Source: Corynebacterium simulans (GTDB taxonomy: Bacteria; Actinomycetota; Actinomycetes; Mycobacteriales; Mycobacteriaceae). From it: a stretch of 64,000 nt of DNA. Each line of letters starts with the position of its first letter. Position 1 is the stretch's first letter. The notes under the pieces were generated by a model, which was given only the letters and a program-made list of their open reading frames with translations, did not search any database and was not told where the DNA came from. Positions 29,490 to 38,813 of this stretch are shown here, in pieces. The stretch spans positions 1,178,001 through 1,242,000 of the forward strand of contig NZ_CP014634.1 of the NCBI RefSeq assembly GCF_001586215.1. The letters are read 5' to 3'. The position numbers and the translations under genes were made by a program.

Positions 29490-31184
29490 ATGAAATCGAC
29501 AAACTACATGGTCCCTAACCATGGTTTTGGCGATGTAAATCGAATTCCCATCCAAGAAGTAAGCCCAGACTTCCTCGTCGAGCTAATGGAAGAATCTGGC
29601 TCTGAACAGCCTGCAGTGGAGGTCAACCTCACGGGCTCTTCTGCCGAAGGCTTCCGTGTCCGCTACGAAGACACCACCATCGGCTACCTCGAACGGGAAG
29701 AAGCTGCGGCTTATACCGAGCTTGATTGGATCATCGATGCAGGTTTGCGCCCTCTGGTTACCGCACACGTAACCATGGTGGAGTTTGATGGCGAGGAATG
29801 GCCTTCTTTCGATGTCGAGCTACCGGCCCCTGGCCTGTGTGTTCCGGTCAATAACCCGCCGGCTGAGCGCTGGGCCATGCTGCCTGGCACTACGGCTGCG
29901 GCAATCACTCAGTTCCAGTCCAAGATGGACGTCTTCCCAGAATCCGCCGAGCACTTCTTGGTCACCCTGCATGCGCGCCGTTTCTTTGGCCGCCGCAGCG
30001 TCAACGTGGCGGTCGATGGTGTGCAGATCGCCTCGCTTAGCCGTGATGACGCCCACCGTTTGGCCGATACCGTTTCGAGCTACCAAAACAGTGGCCTGCT
30101 CGCCGTAGCACGCGCCTATTACTGCATGGATGAGGGCAAGCCTCGCCTTGTCGTTTATGCCGATGAGCAGTCTGATGACAAGCGTGCTGTTGTCGCTGGC
30201 GTCGCCGGCGCTGCTACTGCAGCTTCCATGGGCCTTTCCGCAGTGGCTGCCGCCCGCGCAGAGGCGCAGGAACACACCAACGTGAATTTCTTCGGCTCCA
30301 CCAACAATGAAGTCGCGGCGCTGATGTCTTCGCAGGCTTCCTCCATGCCTCTCGTCGGCGGCAGTGCCGGACTAAAACTCGTGGCCGCTGCCAGCGCAGC
30401 GATCATCGTCGGCGGTGGCGCTAACCTCGCGGCCTCCATCTTTTCCGTGGATGAGCAGGCTCGCGAAGAAGCTACCGAAGCACAAAGCCACTCCTATGAG
30501 GACTCAGTCTTCCCACGCGACCTTTCGCCCTACCGGGACATTTTCGGCACTTCCAGCGCCCAAAAAGCCACGGCAGAGCCTAGCTCACGCACCACGCCTC
30601 GCGAGGATTCCCGCGAAGGCACCAAAGACCGCAGTGCTGTAGCTACACGGAAGCAGACTTCCGACGCCGTCGAACCCACCGCAGAACCCAACACGGACGA
30701 AGGCTCCCGGGATTCCGACGAACGCATCCTCGCTGCGCCAGATGCGCAGACCATGCTCGAGGGCAACAAGGAAAACCCACGCGTTCCTTCCCGCCCAACG
30801 TCGCCGCGCCATGCTTCTGGTGACGACCAGAACCTTCCAGCGCCACTGCCGGTACCGACGCTTCCGCCGGCCACCCCAACGAAGGAGCCTTCTCCCCAAC
30901 CGCGTAATGCAAAGGAGCCAACGCGAACTGCACCTTCGCCTACCCGCACGGATCCAAACATCTCGAAGCCACCGGCAACCTCCACCACGCCGACGACATC
31001 GGAGCCGAGCTCGACTTCCACCTCTCCTACCCCAACTAAGGAAGCAAGCACCACCGAAACTACGGAAGCATGCACCACCGAGGAATCCACGACTCCTAAC
31101 TCGACCACGCGTCCGGCCTCCCCAACGTCAACGACCCGGAAGCCCACCACGCCAGGAACCATCACCATCATTATCCGCGGCTAG
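29490..31184 (+). CDS. membrane-anchored protein of unknown function, paralogue B, with Pro/Thr-rich tail
   Basis: A 564-residue protein. The N-terminal about 230 residues are related to the preceding gene (PAPGLCVPVNNPPAERWAML, HFLVTLHARRFFGRR, VNVAVDGVQIASLSRDDAHRLADTV). Then come an Ala-rich region with a hydrophobic segment (about residues 290-315, LKLVAAASAAIIVGGGANLAASIF) and a long low-complexity tail rich in Pro, Thr, Ser and Glu (about 340-555), probably exposed outside or in the wall. It ends in a short hydrophobic peptide TITIIIRG. The upstream gene has a similar domain but a C-terminal anchor and no tail. Function unknown; the pair may interact. Confidence 0.7.
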   Translation: MKSTNYMVPNHGFGDVNRIPIQEVSPDFLVELMEESGSEQPAVEVNLTGSSAEGFRVRYEDTTIGYLEREEAAAYTELDWIIDAGLRPLVTAHVTMVEFDGEEWPSFDVELPAPGLCVPVNNPPAERWAMLPGTTAAAITQFQSKMDVFPESAEHFLVTLHARRFFGRRSVNVAVDGVQIASLSRDDAHRLADTVSSYQNSGLLAVARAYYCMDEGKPRLVVYADEQSDDKRAVVAGVAGAATAASMGLSAVAAARAEAQEHTNVNFFGSTNNEVAALMSSQASSMPLVGGSAGLKLVAAASAAIIVGGGANLAASIFSVDEQAREEATEAQSHSYEDSVFPRDLSPYRDIFGTSSAQKATAEPSSRTTPREDSREGTKDRSAVATRKQTSDAVEPTAEPNTDEGSRDSDERILAAPDAQTMLEGNKENPRVPSRPTSPRHASGDDQNLPAPLPVPTLPPATPTKEPSPQPRNAKEPTRTAPSPTRTDPNISKPPATSTTPTTSEPSSTSTSPTPTKEASTTETTEACTTEESTTPNSTTRPASPTSTTRKPTTPGTITIIIRG

Positions 31185-31240
31185 GTCACACGCTCGCCCG
31201 TTGAGCCAACGTGTCCAGCCGGGGTACTACACTTAAAACA

Positions 31241-32779
31241 ATGAGCACCACCCCCGGCCCCGATCCAGCCCCCGCGCCTTCACCGGCCGCGCTGGCTGCT
31301 GGCCGCCCGCACAATCCCGGCCGGGCTAGCACCGACAAAGAAAGCAAGCAGCCAAGCGCGCAAGAAATAGCGCAGGCCGAGGCCGTTGCTGCCTACCCTT
31401 TCGTCGCACTCACGGTGCAGACCACCGGCATCCATCCTTCTACCGGGCGCCTCGTTGCCATCGATGCCCTGACTTATAACGAAAAGCACGAGGTAGGCCA
31501 AGAATTCCACGCCATCATCAACCCTGGTACCAACCCGGGCCCACGGCACCTGCATGGGCTTAGCGTTGAGGAAGTAGCAGAAGGCCAGTCTTTCTCGCGG
31601 CTGCTCAAGCCACTTGATCGGCTAATTGACGGCCGCACCTTGATCGTGCACGATACCCCTTTTACCTGGGGTTTCATCGTCTCCGAGGCGCGTCGCGCCA
31701 TGATGGCCGCCGCGCGCCAGAACCGCTCGCGAAACCGCAACCGTAATAAGGGCAGGCGCCGCCGCCAGAAGGTCGGCCACGTTCCTACCCCGGTCAGCAT
31801 CGTCGATACTTTGGCCACCGCCCGCCGCCAGGGGGTGTGGGATAACGATGTCCGCCTCGCGGCCGTCGCCAAGCGCAGCGGCCTTGATGTAGCTCCGCCC
31901 ACCGCAACTGTTGAACGTGCCCAACGCAGCGAGGCCGCCACCTCCCGCGAGCAAACCCAGCTGCTGTACCGCCTCTATCAGCATCAAGCAACCGGCACGC
32001 GTAGTGCATACGCGCCAGATGAGCTGCGCGCAGATCGCTTTGGTTTGCAGCGCTCGCACGTGCGTGTCGACGCCGCAGAAGCCCCACGTCAGCACCACAA
32101 TCCGGGCAAATACGTTCCTGGCAAGGAGCTGCACCGCGGCATGGAGATCGTGGTCGCGCCAGAGATCATGGAAGATCCAGACACCATCATCGCGGCTATC
32201 GCACGTGAAGAGCTCAACTATTCGGAAAAGCTCACGCGCGAATCCTCGCTGGTGGTTTGCAACATCACCACCGATTTCGTGGGCAAGCCCATGCACGCCC
32301 ACCGCAAGGGCATCCCGCTGATGTCTGACACTGCTTTCCTTGCAGCGCTCGAGCGCATCCAAGAAGCAATCGAGCCGGAGCCAGAGAAGGATTCCGATAA
32401 TCGCGCTCAGGCACACGTGCCGAACAGCAATAATCGCCGCTCCGGCAGCGCTAATAGGCGGCGCTCGCGCCGTAAGTCGGGCTCGGGCAAATCCTCCGGC
32501 CGCAACCAGCAGAAGAACAATAGTCAGCAAACAAACGAAAATCCCAATTCTTCCAACGCCAAGCCCGGCGGCAATCCGAAGAACGAGGAGAAATCCGGCT
32601 CTGGGAACTCGGGTGGCAACAAACGGCGGCGGCGCCGTGGCGGCCGCGGTGGCCGTGGCCGGCGTGGTGGCAAGCCCAAGGGCGGAAACTCGCAGGGCAA
32701 CAAGGGCCAAACCAGCTCCGGAAAGAACAGCTCCGGGGCAAATGGGTCTGCCAAGAATAAAAACTCCGGCCAAAACTAG
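31241..32779 (+). CDS. DnaQ-fold (DEDDh exonuclease-like) protein with apparently lost catalytic residues and RGG-rich tail
   Basis: A 512-residue protein usually labelled DNA polymerase III epsilon-like. The exonuclease fold is recognisable (VALTVQTTGIHPSTGRLVAIDALTYNEKHEVGQEFHAIINPG, then HLHGLSVEEVAEGQSF). The catalytic motifs are not intact. Motif I D-x-E-T-T-G reads T58-V-Q60-T-T-G. Motif II H-N-x-x-F-D reads H137-D-T-P-F-T142. The expected motif III His and Asp near residues 220-232 are not evident. An Arg-rich insert (about 160-178) and a basic, Asn/Gly/Arg-rich C-terminus with GGRGGRGRRGG suggest nucleic-acid binding without nuclease activity (inference). ATG at 31241 is the likely start. 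The same gene position is seen in C. glutamicum. Confidence 0.75.
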   Translation: MSTTPGPDPAPAPSPAALAAGRPHNPGRASTDKESKQPSAQEIAQAEAVAAYPFVALTVQTTGIHPSTGRLVAIDALTYNEKHEVGQEFHAIINPGTNPGPRHLHGLSVEEVAEGQSFSRLLKPLDRLIDGRTLIVHDTPFTWGFIVSEARRAMMAAARQNRSRNRNRNKGRRRRQKVGHVPTPVSIVDTLATARRQGVWDNDVRLAAVAKRSGLDVAPPTATVERAQRSEAATSREQTQLLYRLYQHQATGTRSAYAPDELRADRFGLQRSHVRVDAAEAPRQHHNPGKYVPGKELHRGMEIVVAPEIMEDPDTIIAAIAREELNYSEKLTRESSLVVCNITTDFVGKPMHAHRKGIPLMSDTAFLAALERIQEAIEPEPEKDSDNRAQAHVPNSNNRRSGSANRRRSRRKSGSGKSSGRNQQKNNSQQTNENPNSSNAKPGGNPKNEEKSGSGNSGGNKRRRRRGGRGGRGRRGGKPKGGNSQGNKGQTSSGKNSSGANGSAKNKNSGQN

Positions 32780-32825
32780 GCGCGCAAGTACCCGCCCCGC
32801 GGGCTGACGCGACTACCCTAGGGGC

Positions 32826-34112
32826 ATGAGTTTTAACCTTTCCGGCACGTTGCGTTCATTGCGTACCAACGCCGCCACGACCGCTGCCAAGCTGGCCACC
32901 ACCGCCTCCCGCGCAACCGGACGAGGCGCCGGCGGAATGATCGGTGGCCTTATCGCTGGCGCGATTGATCCACAGATCATGGCTAACCTCGGCGGTGGCC
33001 GCCCTGCGGTGCTGGTTACCGGCACCAACGGCAAGTCCACCACCACCCGCATGCTGGCCGCCGCTGTACGCAGCGAGCACAAAGTCGCTACCAATGACGG
33101 CGGCGACAACATGGATGCTGGCATCATCTCCGCGCTCATGGCGGGCAAAGACGCCTCCCACCTCGTGTTGGAGGTAGACGAGCTGCACGTTCCGCACGTG
33201 GCAGACAACCTGAATCCGCAGGCGCTGGTGCTGCTGAACCTCTCCCGTGACCAGCTCGACCGCGTCGGTGAGATCAATAAGATCGAGCGCGCTCTGCGCG
33301 GCGCCGTCGAAGCCCACCCAGACATGCTGGTCATCGCCAACTGCGACGATGTCCTCATGACTTCCGTGGCCTACGACGCCAAGAACGTCATCTGGGTCTC
33401 CGCCGGCGCTGGATGGCTCGGCGAGTCCGTGACGTGCCCACGCACCGGCGGCCACATCGTGCGTGATGAGGATGATTGGCGTGCGGTCAAGCCGCTTCCC
33501 GACGGCCGCGAGTTCCGCCGCCCCACCCCAACCTGGCGCGTAGACCAAGATGGTTTGCACACTCCGCAGGGTGACAAGGAGCTGAGCCTCTCCCTGCCTG
33601 GACGCGCCAACCGTGGCAATGCCGCCCAGGCCATCGCCGCCGCAGTGGAAGGCTTCGGCGTGGACGAGGCCAAGGCCATCGCCGCCACCGAATCCGTCAA
33701 CGACGTGGCCGGCCGTTACTCCACCATCACCTTGGGTGACCGTGAAATTCGCCTGCTGCTGGCTAAAAACCCAGCCGGCTGGCAGGAGGCCCTGTCCATG
33801 GTGGATCGCTCTGCCGACGGCCTGGTCATTGCCACCAACGGCCACGTGGCAGACGGCATCGATATGTCCTGGCTGTGGGACGTACGCTTCGAGGACTTTG
33901 AAAACCTCGCGGTCAAGGCCGCCGGCGAGCGCGGCACCGACCTTGCTGTGCGCTTGGTCTACGCCGATATCTCGCACGAGCTCATCCCGGATCCAGTCAA
34001 AGCCATCGAGGCCTGCCCACCAGGCCGCATCGAGGTGCTGGCTAACTACACCGCTTTCCGCGATTTGAAGAAGGCGCTTGAGCGCAAAGTAAAGGAGAAC
34101 GCCAATGGCTAA
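32826..34112 (+). CDS. murT: lipid II isoglutaminyl synthase, MurT subunit
   Basis: Mur-ligase-like subunit that, with GatD, amidates D-glutamate in lipid II to D-isoglutamine. 428 residues. The P-loop VTGTNGKSTTTRM is at residues 64-76; LVLEVDELHVP and LLNLSRDQLDRVGEI follow; a central region TCPRTGGHIV corresponds to the MurT zinc-ribbon insertion but keeps only part of its cysteines; the C-terminal DUF1727-type domain ends with VLANYTAFRDLKKAL. The gene overlaps gatD by 8 bases, the standard arrangement. It acts at the inner face of the membrane in peptidoglycan precursor synthesis. Confidence 0.95.
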   Translation: MSFNLSGTLRSLRTNAATTAAKLATTASRATGRGAGGMIGGLIAGAIDPQIMANLGGGRPAVLVTGTNGKSTTTRMLAAAVRSEHKVATNDGGDNMDAGIISALMAGKDASHLVLEVDELHVPHVADNLNPQALVLLNLSRDQLDRVGEINKIERALRGAVEAHPDMLVIANCDDVLMTSVAYDAKNVIWVSAGAGWLGESVTCPRTGGHIVRDEDDWRAVKPLPDGREFRRPTPTWRVDQDGLHTPQGDKELSLSLPGRANRGNAAQAIAAAVEGFGVDEAKAIAATESVNDVAGRYSTITLGDREIRLLLAKNPAGWQEALSMVDRSADGLVIATNGHVADGIDMSWLWDVRFEDFENLAVKAAGERGTDLAVRLVYADISHELIPDPVKAIEACPPGRIEVLANYTAFRDLKKALERKVKENANG

Positions 34113-34890
34113 GACGCAGTTGCAAATCGGCCTCATTCTGCCCGACGTGCTTGGCACCTACGGCGACGACGGCAACGCTCTTGTCCTTCGCCAACGCGCC
34201 CGCATGCGCGGCCTTTCAGCTGAGATCGTTCCGATCAAGCTTGGCGAGGCAGTCCCTGACTCCCTCGACGTCTACACACTCGGCGGTGGTGAGGACACCG
34301 CGCAGATTCTCGCGGCGGAGCACCTCATCAAAGACGGCGGCCTGACCCGCGCAGCTGAGGCTGGCCGCCCGATCCTTTCAATCTGTGCTGGCCTGCAGGT
34401 TTTAGGCGAGTCCTTCCGTGCTTCGGGTCAGATTATTGACGGTGTCGGTCTCATCGACGCCACCACGGCTTCCATGGCTGAGCGTGCCATCGGCGAGGTC
34501 TCCTCTGAGCCGACCGGCGCTGGCATCACCGCGGAGCTGACCGAAACCCTCACCGGCTTCGAGAACCACATGGGTGCCACCATCTTGGGCCCTGCCGCGC
34601 AGCCGCTGGGCAAGCTCATTCGCGGCCAGGGCAACGCCGATACCGCAGCCACCGCCGATCTTTCCGACGCCGCCGAGCAGCGCATTGCCGAAGGCGCCGT
34701 CCAGGGAAGCGTCATCGCCACCTACATGCACGGCCCGGCACTGGCGCGTAACCCGCAGCTGGCTGACCTCCTGCTGGCCAAGGCCATGGGCGTTGCCCTC
34801 ACAGACCTAGAACCGCTCGACATCCCGGCCGTGGACAAGCTGCGCACCGAGCGCCTCAACGCATCAAAGCCGCCGCGCTCGCAGCTCTAG
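34105..34890 (+). CDS. gatD: lipid II isoglutaminyl synthase, glutaminase subunit GatD
   Basis: A class I glutamine amidotransferase of the CobB/CobQ type that supplies ammonia to MurT. 261 residues. The nucleophile elbow LSICAGLQVLG gives catalytic Cys94. The motif FENHMGAT and the catalytic His in TYMHGPALARNP (about residue 207) complete the site. It begins within the last codons of murT. The older label cobQ reflects the shared domain, not cobalamin synthesis. A GC-rich intergenic region follows, containing a 15-bp direct repeat. Confidence 0.95.
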   Translation: MAKTQLQIGLILPDVLGTYGDDGNALVLRQRARMRGLSAEIVPIKLGEAVPDSLDVYTLGGGEDTAQILAAEHLIKDGGLTRAAEAGRPILSICAGLQVLGESFRASGQIIDGVGLIDATTASMAERAIGEVSSEPTGAGITAELTETLTGFENHMGATILGPAAQPLGKLIRGQGNADTAATADLSDAAEQRIAEGAVQGSVIATYMHGPALARNPQLADLLLAKAMGVALTDLEPLDIPAVDKLRTERLNASKPPRSQL

Positions 34891-34922
34891 ACACGCAACT
34901 GCGGGCGCTCAGCTGACGCTCG

Positions 34923-34952
34923 CGGCTTGCCTTAGCCCGGCTTGCCTTAGCC
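34923..34952. repeat. 15-bp tandem repeat after gatD
   Basis: CGGCTTGCCTTAGCC occurs twice back to back (34923-34937 and 34938-34952) in the space between convergent gatD and recR. Meaning unknown. Confidence 0.8.
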
Positions 34953-35029
34953 GCCCTAAATGCCAAATCGTCGCCATTTTCGCGCAACTTAGCGCCACAA
35001 TCCGGCAATTAGGCCGGCTGCTAAGACAG

Positions 35030-35686
35030 CTACACCGTCAAACGACCCGACAGCGCGCGGGACAGCGTCAGCTCATCCACGAACTCAAGGTCGCCGCCCA
35101 GCGGCATACCGGAGGCTAGGCGCGTGATCTTCAGATCCGGGAAGTCACGCAACAACCTCACCAGGTAAGCCGCGGTAGCCTCACCTTCCGTGTTCGGATC
35201 GGTTGCGAGGATAACCTCTTTGATCTCCGGCGTCGTGTCATACAACGGCGCGTCCGGGGTGGAATCCGCCAGCTCGCGGTCAGGCAACACGCCACCGATG
35301 CGCTGCAGCAGCACGGAGATGTTGAGATCCTTCGGACCCACGTTCGCCAGCGGGTCCAAAGCGCCACCTAGAACATGGTAGCGCCCCTCATACTCACCGG
35401 TGCGCTCGATGACCTGGATGTCCTTAGGCTCTTCTACAACACAAATAGTGGATGCATCGCGCTGCGAGTTCACACAGATTCGGCAGACTTCTTCGCGCGA
35501 GATGTTGCAACAGATACGGCAGAAAGTCACGCCATCACGTACCGCGCCGAGCGCGTTTTGCAGGCGGTCGACGTCCTCCGGATCCATGTGCAGCACGTGA
35601 AAAGCGATACGCTGCGCCGACTTCGGCCCGACACCCGGAAGGCGCGAAAACTCGTCGATGAGATCCTGCAGAGGTCCTTCGAACAC
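35030..35686 (-). CDS. recR: recombination mediator protein RecR
   Basis: A 218-residue DNA-repair protein that works with RecO (and RecF) to load RecA at gaps. Order: N-terminal helix-hairpin-helix [24 protein letters not shown]; a four-Cys zinc finger [16 protein letters not shown] (about residues 56-71); a Toprim domain with [33 protein letters not shown] and the later [15 protein letters not shown]; and the C-terminal Walker-like [14 protein letters not shown]. It is complete and typical. It follows the ybaB-type gene and dnaX on the same strand but behind a strong terminator, so it probably has its own promoter. Confidence 0.97.
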   Translation of the reverse strand: MFEGPLQDLIDEFSRLPGVGPKSAQRIAFHVLHMDPEDVDRLQNALGAVRDGVTFCRICCNISREEVCRICVNSQRDASTICVVEEPKDIQVIERTGEYEGRYHVLGGALDPLANVGPKDLNISVLLQRIGGVLPDRELADSTPDAPLYDTTPEIKEVILATDPNTEGEATAAYLVRLLRDFPDLKITRLASGMPLGGDLEFVDELTLSRALSGRLTV

Positions 35687-35708
35687 GATTCTCCCTATCT
35701 ATGAAATG

Positions 35709-35750
35709 CAAAAAGGCCGCTTCCCCCGCTGCGGGGAATAACGGCCTTTT
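35709..35750 (-). terminator. Rho-independent terminator after the YbaB gene
   Basis: On this strand AAAAGGCCG pairs with CGGCCTTTTT, with an inner CCCCGC/GCGGGG helix. It lies just downstream of the YbaB-type gene and upstream of recR. Confidence 0.9.
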
Positions 35751-35764
35751 AGTTTAACGCGCGA

Positions 35765-36139
35765 CTACTGGTTGCCGCCGAAGACATCCTGGAAGGAAGG
35801 TCCATCGTAGCCCTGCTGGGACTGGCCCATGCCCTGGGACAGCGGGCCAATCTTTTCCTGAGCCAGCTTGCCAGCGGCAGCGTGTGCTTCCTTGAAAGCG
35901 CCGATAACGAGGTCCTGGAGGGTGTCAACGTCCTCAGGGTCCACAACGGACTTATCGATCTGGAGGTCAACGAGCTCTGCGCCGCCGGTCATGACAACCT
36001 TAACCAGGCCGTTGCCTGCGGTGCCTTCAACGTGTGCGGCCAGGATTTCTTCCTGTGCCTTCTGCAGCTCAGCCTGCACGCGGACAGCCTGTGCGAGCAG
36101 GTCGTTCATGTCATTTGCCTGGGACATTGGGTCAGTCAT
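35765..36139 (-). CDS. YbaB/EbfC-family nucleoid-associated protein
   Basis: A 124-residue DNA-binding protein of the YbaB/EbfC family, which forms dimers that bind DNA with little specificity. Family features: MNDLLAQAVRVQAELQKAQEEILAAHVEGTAGNGLVKVVMTGGAELVDLQID, then VDPEDVDTLQDLVIGAFKEAHAAA. The start MTDPMSQ at 36139 has GAAAGGAC upstream; the frame could extend to 36154. Its position between dnaX and recR is conserved in most bacteria. Confidence 0.93.
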   Translation of the reverse strand: MTDPMSQANDMNDLLAQAVRVQAELQKAQEEILAAHVEGTAGNGLVKVVMTGGAELVDLQIDKSVVDPEDVDTLQDLVIGAFKEAHAAAGKLAQEKIGPLSQGMGQSQQGYDGPSFQDVFGGNQ

Positions 36140-36204
36140 GGAAAGTCCTTTCAACGTAAATTTCTTTAAGATTTTCGCTACCCGTCAAGTGTACAGACGC
36201 TTAA

Positions 36205-38757
36205 CTACAATCGCCGTGCACCTAGCTCCTTGGTGAGCAGTTCCATTGCAACTTCCGTGGAGCTGCGGTGGTCCATCTCGCCGGCGTTTTGGGCTTCCTC
36301 CATCATTTCGCGTTCTTGTTCATCGCGGGAGTAGGCCTGTTGAGCAGGTTGTGGTGCCGGTTGCGCAGTGCTTGCCGACGCCCCCATCTCCTGGTTCTGC
36401 TGCCCCGGCCCCGGTTGACTGGGCTGCGGGTCAGCTGGATAGTACTCCTCTGGTGGTGCCTCAAATTCGTCTTCCGGCGCTGGTTCGGGTGGCAGTGGTA
36501 CACCGTTGCCGAACTGCGGAATCTTGTTGAATTCCTCGTCGCGTTTTTGCGCGACCTGCGAAGCCTGCGCGATTCGCGAACGCCAGTCACCACCCTGCTG
36601 GGATGACTGTTGTGCCGGCTTCGCCGCTTGCTGACGCGGGGCCTGCACCTGCGCAGGCGGAGTAGCTTGCGGTGCAGGTTGATGCGCGCTTGCCGCCGCC
36701 GATGCCGCAGCCGCCGATGCCGCAGCTGGTGTCACTGGCCCGGGGCTCTCTTCGCGAGCAGTCTCGTTGTTCTGCGTGCCGATAGGTCGCGGTGCTCCCC
36801 ACGGATCATCAGATGCAGACGCAGATGCGCTGGCAGACTGCTCCGATTGCTGCTCGGGTTCAGTCTGCGGGCTAGGCCTCTCAGACTCCTGTTCTGGCTC
36901 AGCGGACTCGCGCTGTTGCTGGTTTGGGTTCCACGTTGGCTGCTGCCGCGGAGTGCTTTCGCTAAAGCCTGCTGCCTTCGGGTTGGTGCCGATAATGCAG
37001 TTGACCTTGACGTCGCGGCGCAGCTCTTCCTTAAGAACCGCTACGATTGCATCATTGTTTGAAGGCGAGTTGATTCGCTCCGCCAGCGCACCAGTGGTGT
37101 GCCCCAGAATCAACGTGTCATCGCGGAAGCCGAGCACGCGAGCCTCGGCAAGCATGATTTCCGCGACCTTATTACGACGCCCCACGGCCGCGCGAAGGTT
37201 CGACCACTGCGAACGCACTTGCTCCGCGACATCAACTGCATGTTCCTGGGCAGATTCCTGCACTGGTTCCTGAGCAGACTGCTGTGCCGGTTCCTTGGCT
37301 GGTTCCTGAGCAGACTCCTGTGCAGGTTGAGTCTCGGTTCGCTGCTGAGGCGCCTGTTCGGCGCGCTCGGCGGGCTGCTGCGCAGCCTGCTGTGCCGGTT
37401 GTTGCGGCTGTGCCTGCGACGCTTGGGCCTGCTGCTGTTGTTGCTGCGCCTGCTGCTGAGCCTGGCGGTTACGGCGAGCAGCGATGATGGCAGCCGCCGC
37501 GGCTGCTGGGTCTTGGGCTTGGGCAGTAGCGGGTGCAGGTTGGTTGGAAGCTGCGGTATTTGCGTGACCGGCAGCAGGCGTTCCATCGGAAGTGCCTTGC
37601 GGTGAGCCAGCAGACATTCCCTGTGGCAGCGCAGCAGCCTGGCCCGCGGCGGCAGCTGCGGGCGCAGAGCCGACCAGAAGGTGGGCACACAGGATCTCCA
37701 GAAGCAGGCGCGGCGAAGTAGCGCCACGCAGCGAAGAAATGCGGCTATTGACGGTTTCTGCCAGGTAAGCCAACTGCGGGCCGGTAAAGCGCTGGGCTTG
37801 GGCCAAAAGGATTTCGCCGCGGTCGGTCGGGGCCGAGACCAAGCCGGCCTCCAAAGCACCCGGCACCGCTTGCAGAATCATGAGATCGCGAAGGCGATCC
37901 AAAAGGTCGATGGTAAATCGGCGCGGCTCGTGGCCGGCTTCAATGACGTCGTCGACGATCATGAACAAGGCTGCCTTGTCTTGCTCGGCAAGCGCCTCAA
38001 TAGTCTTATCCAGCAGGCCCAAATCGGTGACACCGAGCAACGGACGCGCGATGTCATAGGTCAGACCATCTGGCCCCGCACCAGCCAAGAGCTGATCCAG
38101 AATGGACAAAGTATCACGCGGGGAACCGCCACCGGCCTGGATGACCATGGGATACACGGTGTCATCGACATGCACGCCCTCAGAAGCGACGGTGCGCTCA
38201 AGCAGGCCCTTCATCGCAGGTGGGGTCAGCAGACGGAACGGGTAATGGTGCGTACGCGAGCGAATGGTGCCGATGATCTTTTCCGGCTCCGTGGTAGCGA
38301 AGATAAAGATCACGTGCTCCGGTGGTTCCTCCACCACCTTCAGAAGCGCGTTGGCGCCCGAGGCGGAAATCATATGTGCTTCGTCGATAATGAAGATGCG
38401 ATAGCGCGACTCAGCAGGCGCATAGTACGCGCGGTCACGCAGCTCACGCATGTCTTCCACACCGTTGTGGGAAGCCGCGTCAAGCTCAGTTACATCCAGA
38501 TTGCCCGGGCCACCTGGTGCCAGCGAAACACAAGACTCGCACACGCCACACGGGGTAGACGTAGGCCCCTGCTCACAGTTGAGCGAGCGGGCCATAATGC
38601 GCGCTGAAGAGGTCTTGCCGCAGCCGCGCGGACCGGAAAACAGGTAGGCATGATTGATACGCCCTGCGTCGAGGGCAGCGGATAAAGGCTTGGTGACCTG
38701 CTCTTGGCCGACCACTTCCGCGAACGTTGCTGGACGATATTTCCGGTATAGAGCCAC
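36205..38757 (-). CDS. dnaX: DNA polymerase III gamma/tau subunit
   Basis: Clamp-loader ATPase that organises the replicative polymerase, 850 residues, GTG start. The AAA+ part has Walker A SGPRGCGKTS (residues 41-50), four zinc-binding Cys (60, 69, 72, 75), DAASHNGVEDMRELRD, Walker B IFIIDEAHM and sensor SRTHHYPFRLL. Domain III is followed by a very long linker rich in Gln, Ala, Pro and Glu (from about residue 375, again from about 605). A structured tau-like domain lies in between (about 505-590, VRSQWSNLRAAVGRRNKVAEIMLAEARVLGF). No AAAAAAG-type slip site was noticed, so a shorter gamma form is not predicted from sequence. Confidence 0.96.
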   Translation of the reverse strand: MALYRKYRPATFAEVVGQEQVTKPLSAALDAGRINHAYLFSGPRGCGKTSSARIMARSLNCEQGPTSTPCGVCESCVSLAPGGPGNLDVTELDAASHNGVEDMRELRDRAYYAPAESRYRIFIIDEAHMISASGANALLKVVEEPPEHVIFIFATTEPEKIIGTIRSRTHHYPFRLLTPPAMKGLLERTVASEGVHVDDTVYPMVIQAGGGSPRDTLSILDQLLAGAGPDGLTYDIARPLLGVTDLGLLDKTIEALAEQDKAALFMIVDDVIEAGHEPRRFTIDLLDRLRDLMILQAVPGALEAGLVSAPTDRGEILLAQAQRFTGPQLAYLAETVNSRISSLRGATSPRLLLEILCAHLLVGSAPAAAAAGQAAALPQGMSAGSPQGTSDGTPAAGHANTAASNQPAPATAQAQDPAAAAAAIIAARRNRQAQQQAQQQQQQAQASQAQPQQPAQQAAQQPAERAEQAPQQRTETQPAQESAQEPAKEPAQQSAQEPVQESAQEHAVDVAEQVRSQWSNLRAAVGRRNKVAEIMLAEARVLGFRDDTLILGHTTGALAERINSPSNNDAIVAVLKEELRRDVKVNCIIGTNPKAAGFSESTPRQQPTWNPNQQQRESAEPEQESERPSPQTEPEQQSEQSASASASASDDPWGAPRPIGTQNNETAREESPGPVTPAAASAAAASAAASAHQPAPQATPPAQVQAPRQQAAKPAQQSSQQGGDWRSRIAQASQVAQKRDEEFNKIPQFGNGVPLPPEPAPEDEFEAPPEEYYPADPQPSQPGPGQQNQEMGASASTAQPAPQPAQQAYSRDEQEREMMEEAQNAGEMDHRSSTEVAMELLTKELGARRL

Positions 38758-38813
38758 GGTTAGTCAGTCTACATTCTGTGCCCGACACTCTCCCCCGCAG
38801 CGGGCGGAGCAAG

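Noticed and set aside
32856..34157. 433-codon open frame opposite murT
   Set aside because: Antisense to a complete murT; composition atypical for a protein.
34923..34952. Doubled GGCTTGCCTTAGCC as a possible DtxR box
   Set aside because: Arms do not match the DtxR consensus and the site lies between convergent gene ends, not at a promoter.
36600..37480. Gln/Ala/Pro repeats in dnaX as a separate repeat element
   Set aside because: Low-complexity linker of the gamma/tau subunit, in frame and common in actinobacteria.
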